NCBI GenBank assembly: GCA_036374175.1
Contig: DASUUH010000046.1
Location: 62,001 to 126,000 of the forward strand
DNA from: JASLBX01 sp036374175
Lineage (GTDB): Bacteria; Actinomycetota; Actinomycetes; Jiangellales; Jiangellaceae
Direction of reading: 5' to 3'
DNA: 64,000 nucleotides
Shown here: positions 50,530-59,720 of the stretch, in pieces
Position numbering within the stretch: the stretch's first letter is position 1
How the letters are laid out: every line of letters starts with the position of its first letter
Position numbers and translations under genes: made by a program
Notes under the pieces: model-generated
What the model was told of the DNA's origin: nothing
Databases searched by the model: none
The model's input: only the letters and a program-made list of their open reading frames with translations

Positions 50530-51927
50530 ATGGCCTTGATCCTCCGCTCGGTCGCTCGCTCAGACGTAGGTCTGGTCCGCGAGGGCAACGAGGATTCCGG
50601 ATACGCCGGGCCACGCCTGCTCGCGGTGGCGGACGGCATGGGCGGCCATGCCGCGGGTGAGGTTGCCAGTTCGGCCACCATCGACGAGTTGCTCCACGTC
50701 GAGAACGGCGTCGGAGAGCGGGATGCGCTTGACACATTGAACGCCGCGGTGGTCGCCGCCAACAACCGGATTAGGCAGTTGGTGCTCGACGACCCGCGCC
50801 GGGAAGGCATGGGCACGACTCTGACCGCTCTGCTGTGGACGGGCGTGGACATTCGGCTGGCCCACATCGGCGACTCTCGGGCCTACCTGCTTCGTGACGG
50901 CCAACTGCGGCAGCTAACTCACGACCACACGTTCGTCCAGACGCTCGTCGATGAGGGCCGGATCTCGGCCGCCGAAGCAAACATCCATCCCGCCAGATCG
51001 CTCATACTCAAGGCGCTCGACGGCAAGCCAGACCCGGAGCCTGACCTGGAAGTGCTCGAAGTCCGGCCGGGTGACCGGTTGCTGGTGTGTAGCGACGGAT
51101 TGTCCGGGGTGGTCAGCAACGAGACGCTGCGCGACACGCTGGTCGATCAGCGAGAACTCGGCCAAGCCGCCGATGCGCTCGTCGAACTGGCTCTCCGTGG
51201 TGGGGCACCGGACAACGTCACCGTCGTGGTGGCGGACGTCGTCGAAACCGCGAACCCGCCCTCGTCCGACGACACCGTCGAGGCATTTTTGGTCGGCGCC
51301 GCGTCCGGCGAAGATCACCCGCCGACCCGGCCCGGGCGCCGAAGCCCGGCTGCGGCCGTGCGTGGGTTGCTGGGCTCGGCAGGATCCGCCACCACCGAGC
51401 CCGAGGCCGACCCAGAAGATCTCCGGTACGCACCGCAACCCCCGCGCCGATTCCGGTGGCTACGCCGGCTGGCCCTGGTGGTCGTGTTGGCCGGCCTGGT
51501 ATGGGTTGGCGCGCGGTTGGCCGACGACTGGCTTCGCACTCAGTACTACGTGGGTGAGCTGTCCGGTCAGGTTGCGATATTCCAGGGCGTCAGCCAGGAG
51601 ATAGGCCCGGTAGCGCTGGCCCGCGCGCAGGAACCCGTCGACGGCCTGCCAGTCGACGCGTTGCCAGATCTCTACCGGGAGCAGGTGGCCAACACCATCA
51701 CCGCCGACAACTACACCGAAGCCCAGGCGATCGTCGAGAACCTGCGCCGGGCAGCGTGTGCAGCACACGCCCCTCGGGAACCAGCCACGATTCCGCCGCA
51801 GTCCGGACAAGATAGTGGCGCCGTACCCACCGGCGAGCCGACCACCACGCCCACGCCGACTCCTACGCCGACGCCGACTCCCGCACCGCCCGTATACCCC
51901 GGCCTGGATTGCCCGGAGGCGTCGTGA
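50530..51927 (+). CDS. pstP: PP2C-family Ser/Thr phosphatase PstP
   Basis: 465 aa. PP2C motifs with metal-binding Asp residues: REGNEDSGY, VADGMGGHAAGE (~36-47), HIGDSRAYLL (~113), VCSDGLSGVV (~192) and GGAPDNVTVVVAD (~225). A membrane helix is at ~314-334, then an extracytoplasmic part ending in a Thr-Pro repeat (~440-455). It dephosphorylates PknA/PknB and their targets. ATG 50530 matches the family start. Overlaps rodA by 4 nt (GTGA). Confidence 0.96.
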   Translation: MALILRSVARSDVGLVREGNEDSGYAGPRLLAVADGMGGHAAGEVASSATIDELLHVENGVGERDALDTLNAAVVAANNRIRQLVLDDPRREGMGTTLTALLWTGVDIRLAHIGDSRAYLLRDGQLRQLTHDHTFVQTLVDEGRISAAEANIHPARSLILKALDGKPDPEPDLEVLEVRPGDRLLVCSDGLSGVVSNETLRDTLVDQRELGQAADALVELALRGGAPDNVTVVVADVVETANPPSSDDTVEAFLVGAASGEDHPPTRPGRRSPAAAVRGLLGSAGSATTEPEADPEDLRYAPQPPRRFRWLRRLALVVVLAGLVWVGARLADDWLRTQYYVGELSGQVAIFQGVSQEIGPVALARAQEPVDGLPVDALPDLYREQVANTITADNYTEAQAIVENLRRAACAAHAPREPATIPPQSGQDSGAVPTGEPTTTPTPTPTPTPTPAPPVYPGLDCPEAS

Positions 51928-53285
51928 GCGTCGACGGCGCATTGGTTCCCCGACGTGGGCGAGGCATCGAACTTGCCCTACTGATCTTCGCGATCGGCAT
52001 CGCGACCGCGGCCTACGTATCTGTCGACCTCGGCGCGAACGGCAGCGTGCCGGCCAACGCCGTGGCCTACATGACGGGGTTGCTGGTTCTCACCGGCGTC
52101 GCACATGTGATCATTCGCCGGTTCGCCGCCTACGCGGACCCGCTTATCCTGCCGATCGTCGTCACCCTGAACGGCCTCGGCCTGGCCATGATCCACCGAC
52201 TCGACCTCGCCGAGGGTAAGACCAACGCCGCCACCCAACTCACCTGGATGGTCGTCGGCGTGCTCGGCTTCGTTGCGGTCGTCGTGCTGGTTCGTGATCA
52301 CCGGATCCTGTCCCGGTACACCTATACCGCTGCACTGCTGGGCATCGTCCTGCTGATGTTGCCGATGTTGCCGCTGATCGGCCACGAGGTCCGCGGTGCT
52401 CGGATCTGGATCCAGATCGGTTCGATGACGTTCCAGCCCGGCGAGGCCGCCAAGATCGTGCTCATCGTGGCCTTCGCCGGCTACCTCGTCCGTACCAAGG
52501 ATGCGCTGGCCCTTGCCGGCCGCCGAGTGCTGGGTGTCGACCTGCCGCGGGCCCGCGACCTCGGGCCGATCCTGGTGATCTGGTTCGCCGCGTTGGGCAT
52601 CTTGGCGGTCCAGAACGACCTCGGCCCGTCACTGCTCGTCTTCGGCATCTTCGTGCTGATGATCTACGTGGCGACCGAGCGGATCTCGTGGGTCGTGTTG
52701 GGACTCCTGCTGGCCGCAATCGGAGGCTTCGCTGCTCGCGCGTTGTTCTCACACGTTCAGGCCAGATTCACGGGCTGGCTGGATCCGTTCTCGGACACCG
52801 ACCGGTTCGGCCAGATCGTCCAGTCGCTGTACGGCCTGGCGTACGGCGGTATAACCGGAACTGGGTTAGGCCGAGGGCGTCCCGACCTCGTTCCGTTCGC
52901 CGAGAGTGACTTCATAGCCTCCGCTCTGGGTGAGGAGCTTGGCCTCACCGGGCTGATGGCGATCATCGTGCTCTACGCCATCCTCGTCTCACGAGGACTG
53001 AAGGCGGCGTTGGTGCTTCGTGATCCGTTCGGCAAGCTGCTGGCCATGGGCCTTGCCGCCGGGCTGATGCTTCAGGTCTTCATCGTCATCGGCGGTGTGA
53101 CCAAGCTGATCCCGCTGACCGGCCTGACCACGCCGTTCCTGTCCCTGGGCGGGTCCTCCCTGGTGATGAACTGGGTCCTGGTGGGTCTGCTCATCCGGCT
53201 CTCGGACGCGGCCCGCCGTCCGTCACCGACCGCACCGCCACCCACGGTGGACGACGCCGCGACCCAGGTGGTGAAGCTGACGTGA
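51924..53285 (+). CDS. rodA: SEDS peptidoglycan glycosyltransferase RodA
   Basis: 453 aa with about 12 membrane helices. FtsW/RodA signatures include IGHEVRGARIWIQIGSMTFQP (quoted HEVRGARIWIQIG), GEAAKIVLIVAFAGYL, NDLGPSLLVFGIF and the late PLTGLTTPFLSLGGSSLV (quoted LTTPFLSLGGSS). It polymerises lipid II with its partner PBP, the next gene. GTG 51924 overlaps the pstP stop, and its own stop overlaps the pbpA start. Confidence 0.95.
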   Translation: MSVDGALVPRRGRGIELALLIFAIGIATAAYVSVDLGANGSVPANAVAYMTGLLVLTGVAHVIIRRFAAYADPLILPIVVTLNGLGLAMIHRLDLAEGKTNAATQLTWMVVGVLGFVAVVVLVRDHRILSRYTYTAALLGIVLLMLPMLPLIGHEVRGARIWIQIGSMTFQPGEAAKIVLIVAFAGYLVRTKDALALAGRRVLGVDLPRARDLGPILVIWFAALGILAVQNDLGPSLLVFGIFVLMIYVATERISWVVLGLLLAAIGGFAARALFSHVQARFTGWLDPFSDTDRFGQIVQSLYGLAYGGITGTGLGRGRPDLVPFAESDFIASALGEELGLTGLMAIIVLYAILVSRGLKAALVLRDPFGKLLAMGLAAGLMLQVFIVIGGVTKLIPLTGLTTPFLSLGGSSLVMNWVLVGLLIRLSDAARRPSPTAPPPTVDDAATQVVKLT

Positions 53286-54748
53286 ATTCGCCGATCCGCA
53301 AGGTGGCCGCCGGCTGCCTGCTGCTGTGTCTCGCGTTGCTGGCTAACGCCACGTTCGTGCAGGCCTTCCAGGCGAACGAGTTGAACGAGCGCGAGGGTAA
53401 CCGGCGGGTTCTTATCGACGAGTACTCCCGCGAGCGCGGGCCGATCCTCGTCGGTGAGCCACCGGTGGCCATCGCCGAGTCGAGCCCCGTCGACGGAGAA
53501 CTCGGCTACCTTCGCGAATACCCCGAGCCGGAGCTGTACGCCCATCTCACCGGCTTCTATTCGTTCTTCTACGGCCGGGACGGGATCGAACGAACGCAGA
53601 ACGACGTGCTGTCCGGCAGCGCCGACCGCTGGTTCTTCCGCCGCCTTATCGACATGGTCACCGGCCAGCAGCCCCGAGGCGGCGGGGTCAAACTGACCAT
53701 CAATCCGGCTGCCCAGGAAGCCGCTTGGGACGCCCTCGGCAACAACAAGGGTGCCGTCGTCGCCATCGAACCGTCCACCGGGGCCATCCTCGCGATGGTC
53801 AGCAAGCCGTCGTACGATCCCAACCCGCTGGCCAGTCACGACATCTCGACCCAACAGGAAGCCTGGGCCGAACTCGAGGAAGACGACGACAACCCCAGGG
53901 CCAACCGGGCCGCGGCCGAGATCTTGCCGCCCGGTTCGGTCTTCAAGCTCGTGACGTCTGCCGCGGCCCTGGAGAACGGCTTCGAACCCGACTCGGTGAT
54001 ACCGGCCCCGGCCGAGTACGACCTTCCACAGTCAGAGCGCACCATCCCGAACTACAACGGGCGGGCTTGTGGTGACAACAACGAGACCACGCTCACCAAT
54101 GCGCTGCGTATCTCGTGCAATACGGCCTTCGCCTTCCTTGGCAACGAACTCGGCCTCGACGTGATGCGCGACCAGGCGGAGAAGTTCGGCTTCAACAGTG
54201 CACCCCTCGCCAACGCCGAGGTGCGTTCTGCGGCGAGCAACTTCCCGGCCGAGATGGATGATCCGTCCCTCGCGCAGTCGGCGATCGGCCAGCGCGACAT
54301 TCGGGCAACGCCGCTGCAGATCGCCATGGTCTCCGCGGCCATCGCCAACCGCGGCCAGTTGATGAATCCCTACCTCGTCGACGAGCTACGTGGGCCAGAC
54401 CTCGTGCGCGTGCTGGAAGTCACCGAGCCGGAGGTCGTCTCGCAGGCGGTGTCTGCCGAGACGGCTCGGCAGCTGACCGAGATGATGGTCGAGGTCGTCG
54501 AGAACGGCACCGGGACTCCCGCCCAGATCTCGGGCATCCAGGTCGCCGGCAAGACCGGAACCGCGCAGACCGGGCGCGACGACCCTCCGTACGCCTGGTT
54601 CACTTCTTTTGCTCCGGCTGACAACCCACAGGTCGCGGTAGCCGTGGTTATTGAAGAGGCACCAGACACCGCACGCGATGACATCGCGGGCGGGCGTCTG
54701 GCTGCGCCGATTGCAAGGGCTGTGATGGAGGCGGTGCTGGGATCGTGA
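53282..54748 (+). CDS. pbpA: class B penicillin-binding protein (PbpA)
   Basis: 488 aa. One N-terminal membrane anchor (~8-30), dimerisation region ~40-150, transpeptidase ~155-485. The active-site motifs are SVFK in PPGSVFKLV (SxxK, ~222), SCN in RISCNTAFA (~279) and KTG in VAGKTGTAQT (~422). It cross-links peptidoglycan with RodA. GTG start; the GTGA overlap at both ends shows strict coupling with rodA and pknA. Confidence 0.96.
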   Translation: MNSPIRKVAAGCLLLCLALLANATFVQAFQANELNEREGNRRVLIDEYSRERGPILVGEPPVAIAESSPVDGELGYLREYPEPELYAHLTGFYSFFYGRDGIERTQNDVLSGSADRWFFRRLIDMVTGQQPRGGGVKLTINPAAQEAAWDALGNNKGAVVAIEPSTGAILAMVSKPSYDPNPLASHDISTQQEAWAELEEDDDNPRANRAAAEILPPGSVFKLVTSAAALENGFEPDSVIPAPAEYDLPQSERTIPNYNGRACGDNNETTLTNALRISCNTAFAFLGNELGLDVMRDQAEKFGFNSAPLANAEVRSAASNFPAEMDDPSLAQSAIGQRDIRATPLQIAMVSAAIANRGQLMNPYLVDELRGPDLVRVLEVTEPEVVSQAVSAETARQLTEMMVEVVENGTGTPAQISGIQVAGKTGTAQTGRDDPPYAWFTSFAPADNPQVAVAVVIEEAPDTARDDIAGGRLAAPIARAVMEAVLGS

Positions 54749-55908
54749 CGACGCTGACGGCTACCGGTCAACTGCTGGCCGGCCGGTACAAGCTGGTCCG
54801 CTGGGTCGGCGGCGGATCCATGGGTGAGGTTTGGGAAGCCACCGATATCCGCATGGACCGTCCCGTGGCCGTCAAGGTCCTGCGTACTACGCACACGGAA
54901 GATCCGGTCGCGATCGAGCGGTTCCGGATCGAGGCCAAGCTCGGTGCACAACTCGACCATCCCGGCATCGCCAAGGTTCACGACGTCAATGCGGACGGCC
55001 GTGGCGGTGAACCACCGTGGATGGTGCAGGAGTTCGTTGCCGGAGAACCGCTGACCGAACTGCTGCGACGCGACGGGGCTCTCGACCCCGCGCGCGCTGC
55101 CTCTATCGTTGCGCAGGCCGCGGACGCGGCACACGCCGCGCACCGGATCGGCGTCGTCCATCGAGACCTCACGCCGCGCAACCTCCTGGTGGCTGCGGAT
55201 GGATCCGTCAAGGTGACGGACTTCGGCATCGCCCGATCCGATTCGGCCGCTCCACTTACCGTGGCCGGTCATGTCATCGGCACGCCGGCCTACCTGTCAC
55301 CGGAGCAGGTTCGGGGTCGGACAGCGACCCCGGCGAGTGATGTCTACACGCTTGGCGTCGTCCTGTACGAGTGCCTGGCCGGACGGCGGCCATTCGACGG
55401 GTCCAATCCGATCGAGGTCGCGCGAGCGCACCTGGAGCGGGTGCCACCGCCCCTGCCGACCGCCATTCCGGGCCCGCTGCGCGCCGTCGTGATCTCGGCT
55501 CTGGCGAAGGAGCCGGAGAACCGCCCGACGACGGCGGAGTTCAGCCAGCGGTTACGTGTCGCCATCCCTGCACCGGGAGCGCGCTCAGCCTCCACCACCG
55601 ATCGGATGACGGTCGTACGTCCGAGGGCCGAATCCGCCGCACCGGGAATCGCCACGCCGACTCGTACGGTCCGCGCGCCGGTGCCGTCTGCAGCAACCGA
55701 CGTTCCGCGACAAGCGGTCGAGTTTGTCCGCGAGGTCATCGAACGGGCCACGCCGGCCGCGCGACAGGCGTGGACGACGGCGCGGCCGCAGGCCGATCGG
55801 GTGGCCCGTCTCGCCTGGAGTCACGTCCAGGCAATGCGCGTCGGCGTGGTCGGCGTCGCACTGGTGTTTGTTGTCGTCGTCGCCGTACTGACCACCGGTT
55901 CTGGGTGA
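54745..55908 (+). CDS. pknA: membrane Ser/Thr protein kinase PknA with atypical catalytic loop
   Basis: 387 aa. Kinase domain ~1-275: Gly loop VGGGSMGEVW, ATP Lys44 (VAVKVL), catalytic Asp141 in HRDLTPRN, DFG (159-161), SPEQ. A Pro/Ala/Arg-rich linker (~275-360) and one C-terminal membrane helix (~365-383) follow, with almost no extracellular domain, as in PknA. The catalytic-loop Lys (HRDxKPxN) is Thr143, unusual for this family; Asn146 is kept. Translationally coupled to pbpA (GTGA). Confidence 0.94.
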   Translation: MTTLTATGQLLAGRYKLVRWVGGGSMGEVWEATDIRMDRPVAVKVLRTTHTEDPVAIERFRIEAKLGAQLDHPGIAKVHDVNADGRGGEPPWMVQEFVAGEPLTELLRRDGALDPARAASIVAQAADAAHAAHRIGVVHRDLTPRNLLVAADGSVKVTDFGIARSDSAAPLTVAGHVIGTPAYLSPEQVRGRTATPASDVYTLGVVLYECLAGRRPFDGSNPIEVARAHLERVPPPLPTAIPGPLRAVVISALAKEPENRPTTAEFSQRLRVAIPAPGARSASTTDRMTVVRPRAESAAPGIATPTRTVRAPVPSAATDVPRQAVEFVREVIERATPAARQAWTTARPQADRVARLAWSHVQAMRVGVVGVALVFVVVVAVLTTGSG

Positions 55909-55977
55909 CGCGATGCAGGCATTGAGCAGCTATGCGAGTACCGTGCGCTTCGAGCGGATTCTTAGAAAGGGCAAGTG

Positions 55978-57939
55978 ATGACCGAGCCGAGACTCCTCGG
56001 GGATCGCTACGAGCTGGGCGAAGTGCTCGGCCGAGGTGGTATGGCCGAGGTGCGCGGCGGCCGCGATCTTCGGCTTGGCCGGATCGTCGCTATCAAGATG
56101 CTCCGCGTGGACCACGCGGCCGACACCACGTTCCAAGCTCGCTTTCGCCGAGAGGCTCAGTCCGCCGCGTCCCTCAACCACCGCAACATCGTGGCGGTGT
56201 ACGACACCGGCGAGGACTACATCGACGGTCACCGAATCCCGTACATCGTCATGGAGTATGTCGAAGGCCGGACGCTTCGCGAGTTGCTCCGGGAACGCGC
56301 CAGGTTCACACCGGAGCGGACGATCGAGGTCGTCGCCGCCATCCTGGACGCGCTGGAGTACAGCCACCGCAGTGGCATCGTGCACCGCGATATCAAGCCG
56401 GGCAATGTGATGATCACGACTGGCGGTGAAGTCAAGGTCATGGACTTTGGCATCGCACGCTCGCTTGCCGAGACCGGCGCGGCGCTCACTCAGACCGCTG
56501 CCGTCGTCGGTACTGCCCAGTACATCTCTCCTGAACAGGCCCGTGGCGAATCCGCCGATGCGCGCAGCGACCTGTACGCCACCGGCTGTGTCATGTACGA
56601 ACTGCTGACCGGGCGCCCGCCGTTCGTCGGCGAGTCGCTCGTCTCGGTCGCCGTCTCGCACGTGCGCGAGATGGTGACACCCCCGTCCGCGCTGGACCCG
56701 TCCATCCCGCGCGACCTCGACGCGATCGTGCTCAAGGCGCTCGCGAAGGACCGACTCGACCGGTACCAGAGCGCGTACGAGATGCGTGGCGACCTCGAGC
56801 GCGCCGCCGCTGGCCTCCCCGTCGCCGCTGCCGCCGACGCGACGGCCGCTACCCAGTTCATCGGTGGCGGATACGCCGACACGATGTACGACCCGGCCGC
56901 GACCGCGATGTACGACGACGTCGTCGACGAGTATCCCGAGGAAGAGGAGCCCGAGAAGAAGGGGATGGGCTGGGGAGCACTGATCGGTGCCGCCCTGGCC
57001 ATCTTGCTCGTGGCGGGGCTGATCGGGTTCCTCATGTTCCGCGGCGACGACAACGCACCCCAGCTGGTCCGGGTCCCGACCCTGCTCGACATGACAGAGC
57101 AGGAAGCCCAGGCTTGGGCAACCGAGAACAACGTCCAGAACTTCAACGTAGAAGATCGTGAAGTGTCGGACGAGGAACAGGTCGGCATCGTTCTGGAGCA
57201 GGATCCAGCGCCCAACGTCGATATCGATCCCGCGACCGATACGGTCACAGTTATCGTCGGACGGTCTCCCGACACCGTCCAGGTTCCGGACGTCGAAGGT
57301 ATGACCGTCGAGGATGCTGAGGCCGCCCTTGAGGATGCCGGCTTGCAGGTCGGCTCCCAGACGTCCCAGACCGTAGACGACGAAGATCAGGTCGGGCGCG
57401 TGTTGTCTACGAACCCTGCCATCGGTACGGCGGTTGCGCCGGACACCGAGGTAAGCCTCACCGTCGGCGCGGCACCGGAGTCGGTGACGATTCCCGACGT
57501 CGTCGGCCAGACACGCGACCAGGCTCGCGACGCGTTACGCGATCTCGGCCTCGAAGTCGAAGCGGCCGAGGAGAGCAGCTCGGACGTCGACGAAGGTCGT
57601 GTCATCCGCACCGACCCGCGTGGCGGCTCGAGCGTGGAGCCGGGCAGCACGGTGACGATCATCGTTTCGGCCGGTGAGGACCTCGTCGAGGTGCCGAACG
57701 TGTCAAACGGGCAGTTCAACGAGGAGCAGGCGCGCCAATTCCTCGATCAATTCGGGCTCGGGGCGGACGCCCAACCGGATCAGGACTGCCAGCAGCAGGA
57801 CGGCATCGTCATCTCGCAAGATCCGTCTCCCGGCACTGAGGTGTCTAGCGGCAGTGACGTCCGGATCGGTGTCAACACGCTCGAAGGATGCCCCACGAAC
57901 GGCAACGGCGATGGTGAGGACGGCGAAGGCAACGGGTAG
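55978..57939 (+). CDS. pknB: Ser/Thr protein kinase PknB with four PASTA domains
   Basis: 653 aa. Kinase ~8-270: GRGGMAEV loop, IVAIKML (Lys40), HRDIKPGNVM, DFGIARS, ATAISPEQ-like AQYISPEQ. An acidic juxtamembrane region (EYPEEEEPEKK) precedes the membrane helix (~328-350), then four extracellular PASTA repeats (~357-640), which bind muropeptides/lipid II, and a Gly/Asn/Asp tail. It controls growth, division and PstP targets. I prefer ATG 55978 to the adjacent GTG 55975 because AAAGGG is then at 6 nt. Confidence 0.96.
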   Translation: MTEPRLLGDRYELGEVLGRGGMAEVRGGRDLRLGRIVAIKMLRVDHAADTTFQARFRREAQSAASLNHRNIVAVYDTGEDYIDGHRIPYIVMEYVEGRTLRELLRERARFTPERTIEVVAAILDALEYSHRSGIVHRDIKPGNVMITTGGEVKVMDFGIARSLAETGAALTQTAAVVGTAQYISPEQARGESADARSDLYATGCVMYELLTGRPPFVGESLVSVAVSHVREMVTPPSALDPSIPRDLDAIVLKALAKDRLDRYQSAYEMRGDLERAAAGLPVAAAADATAATQFIGGGYADTMYDPAATAMYDDVVDEYPEEEEPEKKGMGWGALIGAALAILLVAGLIGFLMFRGDDNAPQLVRVPTLLDMTEQEAQAWATENNVQNFNVEDREVSDEEQVGIVLEQDPAPNVDIDPATDTVTVIVGRSPDTVQVPDVEGMTVEDAEAALEDAGLQVGSQTSQTVDDEDQVGRVLSTNPAIGTAVAPDTEVSLTVGAAPESVTIPDVVGQTRDQARDALRDLGLEVEAAEESSSDVDEGRVIRTDPRGGSSVEPGSTVTIIVSAGEDLVEVPNVSNGQFNEEQARQFLDQFGLGADAQPDQDCQQQDGIVISQDPSPGTEVSSGSDVRIGVNTLEGCPTNGNGDGEDGEGNG

Positions 57940-57956
57940 GTCGCCAACGACTGCGC

Positions 57957-58622
57957 TTAGCCAGCCAGTGTCGCCGGGTCGAGAGAATCCGGCCCACGGG
58001 AGACCACCGGCGCAAGGCCGGCCGATCGCGCCACGGCGCCTGCGTCGCCACACATGGTCAGCCAGTTAGCGAGCAGCCGGTGACCACCTTCGGTCAGCAC
58101 GGACTCCGGGTGGAACTGCACGCCCTCGATGGGTACGTCTTTGTGCCGCATCGCCATGATGACGCCACTGGTCGTGGTGCCCGTCACGTCGAACTCGACG
58201 GGAACGGCGTCCTGGTCGACCGCCAGCGAGTGGTACCGCGTGGCCGTGAACGGGCTCGGCAACCCCTCCAGCACACCCGCGCCTTGGTGAAACACCTCGC
58301 TCGTCTTGCCGTGCAGTAACTCGGGAGCACGACTGACGCGCCCACCGTAGGCGACTGCCATGGCCTGCAACCCCAGGCATACCCCGAACACTGGCACTCG
58401 TCCGGCTGCCTCCTGGATAAGTTCGACGCACACCCCTGCCCGCTCGGGCGTTCCGGGACCTGGCGAGAGCAGAACCCCGTCGTAGTTCAGCGCTTCATCC
58501 GGCTTGATCTCGTCGTTACGCCGCACCTCGCAGTCGGCGCCGAGCTGCGCCAAATACTGGACGAGGTTGAACACGAAGCTGTCATAGTTGTCGACGACCA
58601 GCACTCGACGCGGCTCAGTCAC
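57957..58622 (-). CDS. trpG: anthranilate/aminodeoxychorismate synthase glutamine amidotransferase subunit
   Basis: 221 aa. Class I glutamine amidotransferase with VLVVDNYDSFVFNL, LLSPGPGTPERAG, the nucleophile Cys in PVFGVCLGLQAM (~83) and His/Glu in VQFHPES (~170). It supplies ammonia to TrpE or PabB; the partner is not in the window, so trpG versus pabA cannot be decided. Convergent with pknB, as in mycobacteria. Its start overlaps the DUF881 stop by 4 nt (58619-58622). Confidence 0.95.
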   Translation of the reverse strand: MTEPRRVLVVDNYDSFVFNLVQYLAQLGADCEVRRNDEIKPDEALNYDGVLLSPGPGTPERAGVCVELIQEAAGRVPVFGVCLGLQAMAVAYGGRVSRAPELLHGKTSEVFHQGAGVLEGLPSPFTATRYHSLAVDQDAVPVEFDVTGTTTSGVIMAMRHKDVPIEGVQFHPESVLTEGGHRLLANWLTMCGDAGAVARSAGLAPVVSRGPDSLDPATLAG

Positions 58623-59335
58623 TCTGCCGTCCCCACCGAAACTCCGAGCGGTCCTTCGTAGCCCGGCATCGAGATGTTCGCGATCACTTCCAAGCCGAAC
58701 CCAAGACCGATCTGTTCGGCAAAGTTGCGGTATTCGATCACACCAGGCGATTGGTCCAGCGCAGCGACCATTGCGTTCACATCACCGATGGCCGAGATGA
58801 CGTAGGGCGGGCCGTACCTTCGACCCTGCAGGTACAAGACCGGCCCGATGCACCTGACGCTGCTGGTGGCGATGATGCGTTGATCCATCACCATCATCGC
58901 CTCAGCGCCCCCGGCCCAGAGAGCGTTGATGACCGCCTCGAGGTCCTGCTGGTGGACGATGTAGTCCTCAAGATTCTGATCTGCTGCGAGGCTGCTGGGT
59001 TCGGGAGCGTCGGACAACGTGACCTGAAGGCCAGGGCCTGCAACCGGGGTCATGCCGGCCAGCTCGGCGGACTCTTCGAGCTTCTGCTGCTCACCGGACT
59101 TTGGTGACCCGTTGCTGTCATCGGACAACGCGTCGATCTCGACCCGCAGCTGTTCGGCCGCTAGCGACAGCTCCTCGCTACGCAACTCGGCTTCGCGAAC
59201 GAGGTCTCCGAGTTGGGCGTGCCCGCTACCTCGCAGGTCGCCGCCATCAGCCGCACGCGCGCTGACGACCAGCAAAAGGCCGCACGCGGCGAGCGCGACC
59301 GGTGCGGCGAACCGCCACGACCGCACCGACGACAC
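58619..59335 (-). CDS. DUF881 membrane-anchored protein
   Basis: 238 aa. N-terminal membrane helix (~9-28), a coiled coil of about 45 residues (REAELRSEELSLAAEQLRVE) and the DUF881 domain (~80-235) with GPGLQVTLSDAP, NALWAGGAEAMMVMDQR and GPPYVISAIGD. The family neighbours division genes in Gram-positive bacteria but has no proven function. Divergent from crgA (130 bp). It precedes trpG by overlap. Confidence 0.9.
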   Translation of the reverse strand: MSSVRSWRFAAPVALAACGLLLVVSARAADGGDLRGSGHAQLGDLVREAELRSEELSLAAEQLRVEIDALSDDSNGSPKSGEQQKLEESAELAGMTPVAGPGLQVTLSDAPEPSSLAADQNLEDYIVHQQDLEAVINALWAGGAEAMMVMDQRIIATSSVRCIGPVLYLQGRRYGPPYVISAIGDVNAMVAALDQSPGVIEYRNFAEQIGLGFGLEVIANISMPGYEGPLGVSVGTAE

Positions 59336-59400
59336 GCCGCCTCCTCAACTGACCGGACCCCGGACGGCACAGGTACCGCCTGATTGCCTCACACTAGGAC

Positions 59401-59423
59401 GAACAATCTACACTCCATTGTTC
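59401..59423 (+). promoter_or_regulatory. inverted repeat GAACAAT-N9-ATTGTTC over a possible crgA promoter
   Basis: Perfect 7-bp arms (59401-59407, 59417-59423) flank TACACT (59409-59414), a TAnnnT -10 candidate; TTGCCT lies 19 nt further upstream. It lies 43 nt before the crgA start and is the only clear dyad between DUF881 and crgA. Confidence 0.45.
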
Positions 59424-59465
59424 CCACGGCCCCCGGCCGACCGCGTATGTGAAAGGACCAGCACC

Positions 59466-59717
59466 GTGCCCGAATCCCGTCGTCGACGCAAGGACGACTA
59501 CACGCCGCCTGCTCGGGAGGAGCGGGGCTCCGCCGTGTCCGGGCGGTGGGTCGCTCCGACCATGGTGACCCTCCTGGTACTCGGCCTGGTGTGGATCGTC
59601 GTCTACTACATCGCTCGTGACCAGGTGCCGTTGATGTCAGACCTCGGTGGATGGAACCTCGTGATCGGCATGGGTTTGATCACCGCTGGGTTCATCACCG
59701 CCACGCAGTGGAAGTAG
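59466..59717 (+). CDS. crgA: cell division regulator CrgA
   Basis: 83 aa. Basic cytoplasmic N-terminus (SRRRRKDDYTPP), two membrane helices (~31-52 and ~62-80), with the family motif SGRWVAPTMVTLLVLGLVWI and LGGWNLVIGMGL. CrgA interacts with FtsZ and septal PBPs and delays Z-ring formation in Streptomyces. GTG 59466 has AAAGGA at 7-8 nt. Monocistronic; followed by the DnaA-box array. Confidence 0.96.
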   Translation: MPESRRRRKDDYTPPAREERGSAVSGRWVAPTMVTLLVLGLVWIVVYYIARDQVPLMSDLGGWNLVIGMGLITAGFITATQWK

Positions 59718-59720
59718 GTC

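Noticed and set aside
51840..51890. Short tandem CCGACG/CCTACG repeats resembling a direct-repeat array
   Set aside because: They encode the Thr-Pro tail of PstP in frame; no spacers, so not CRISPR.
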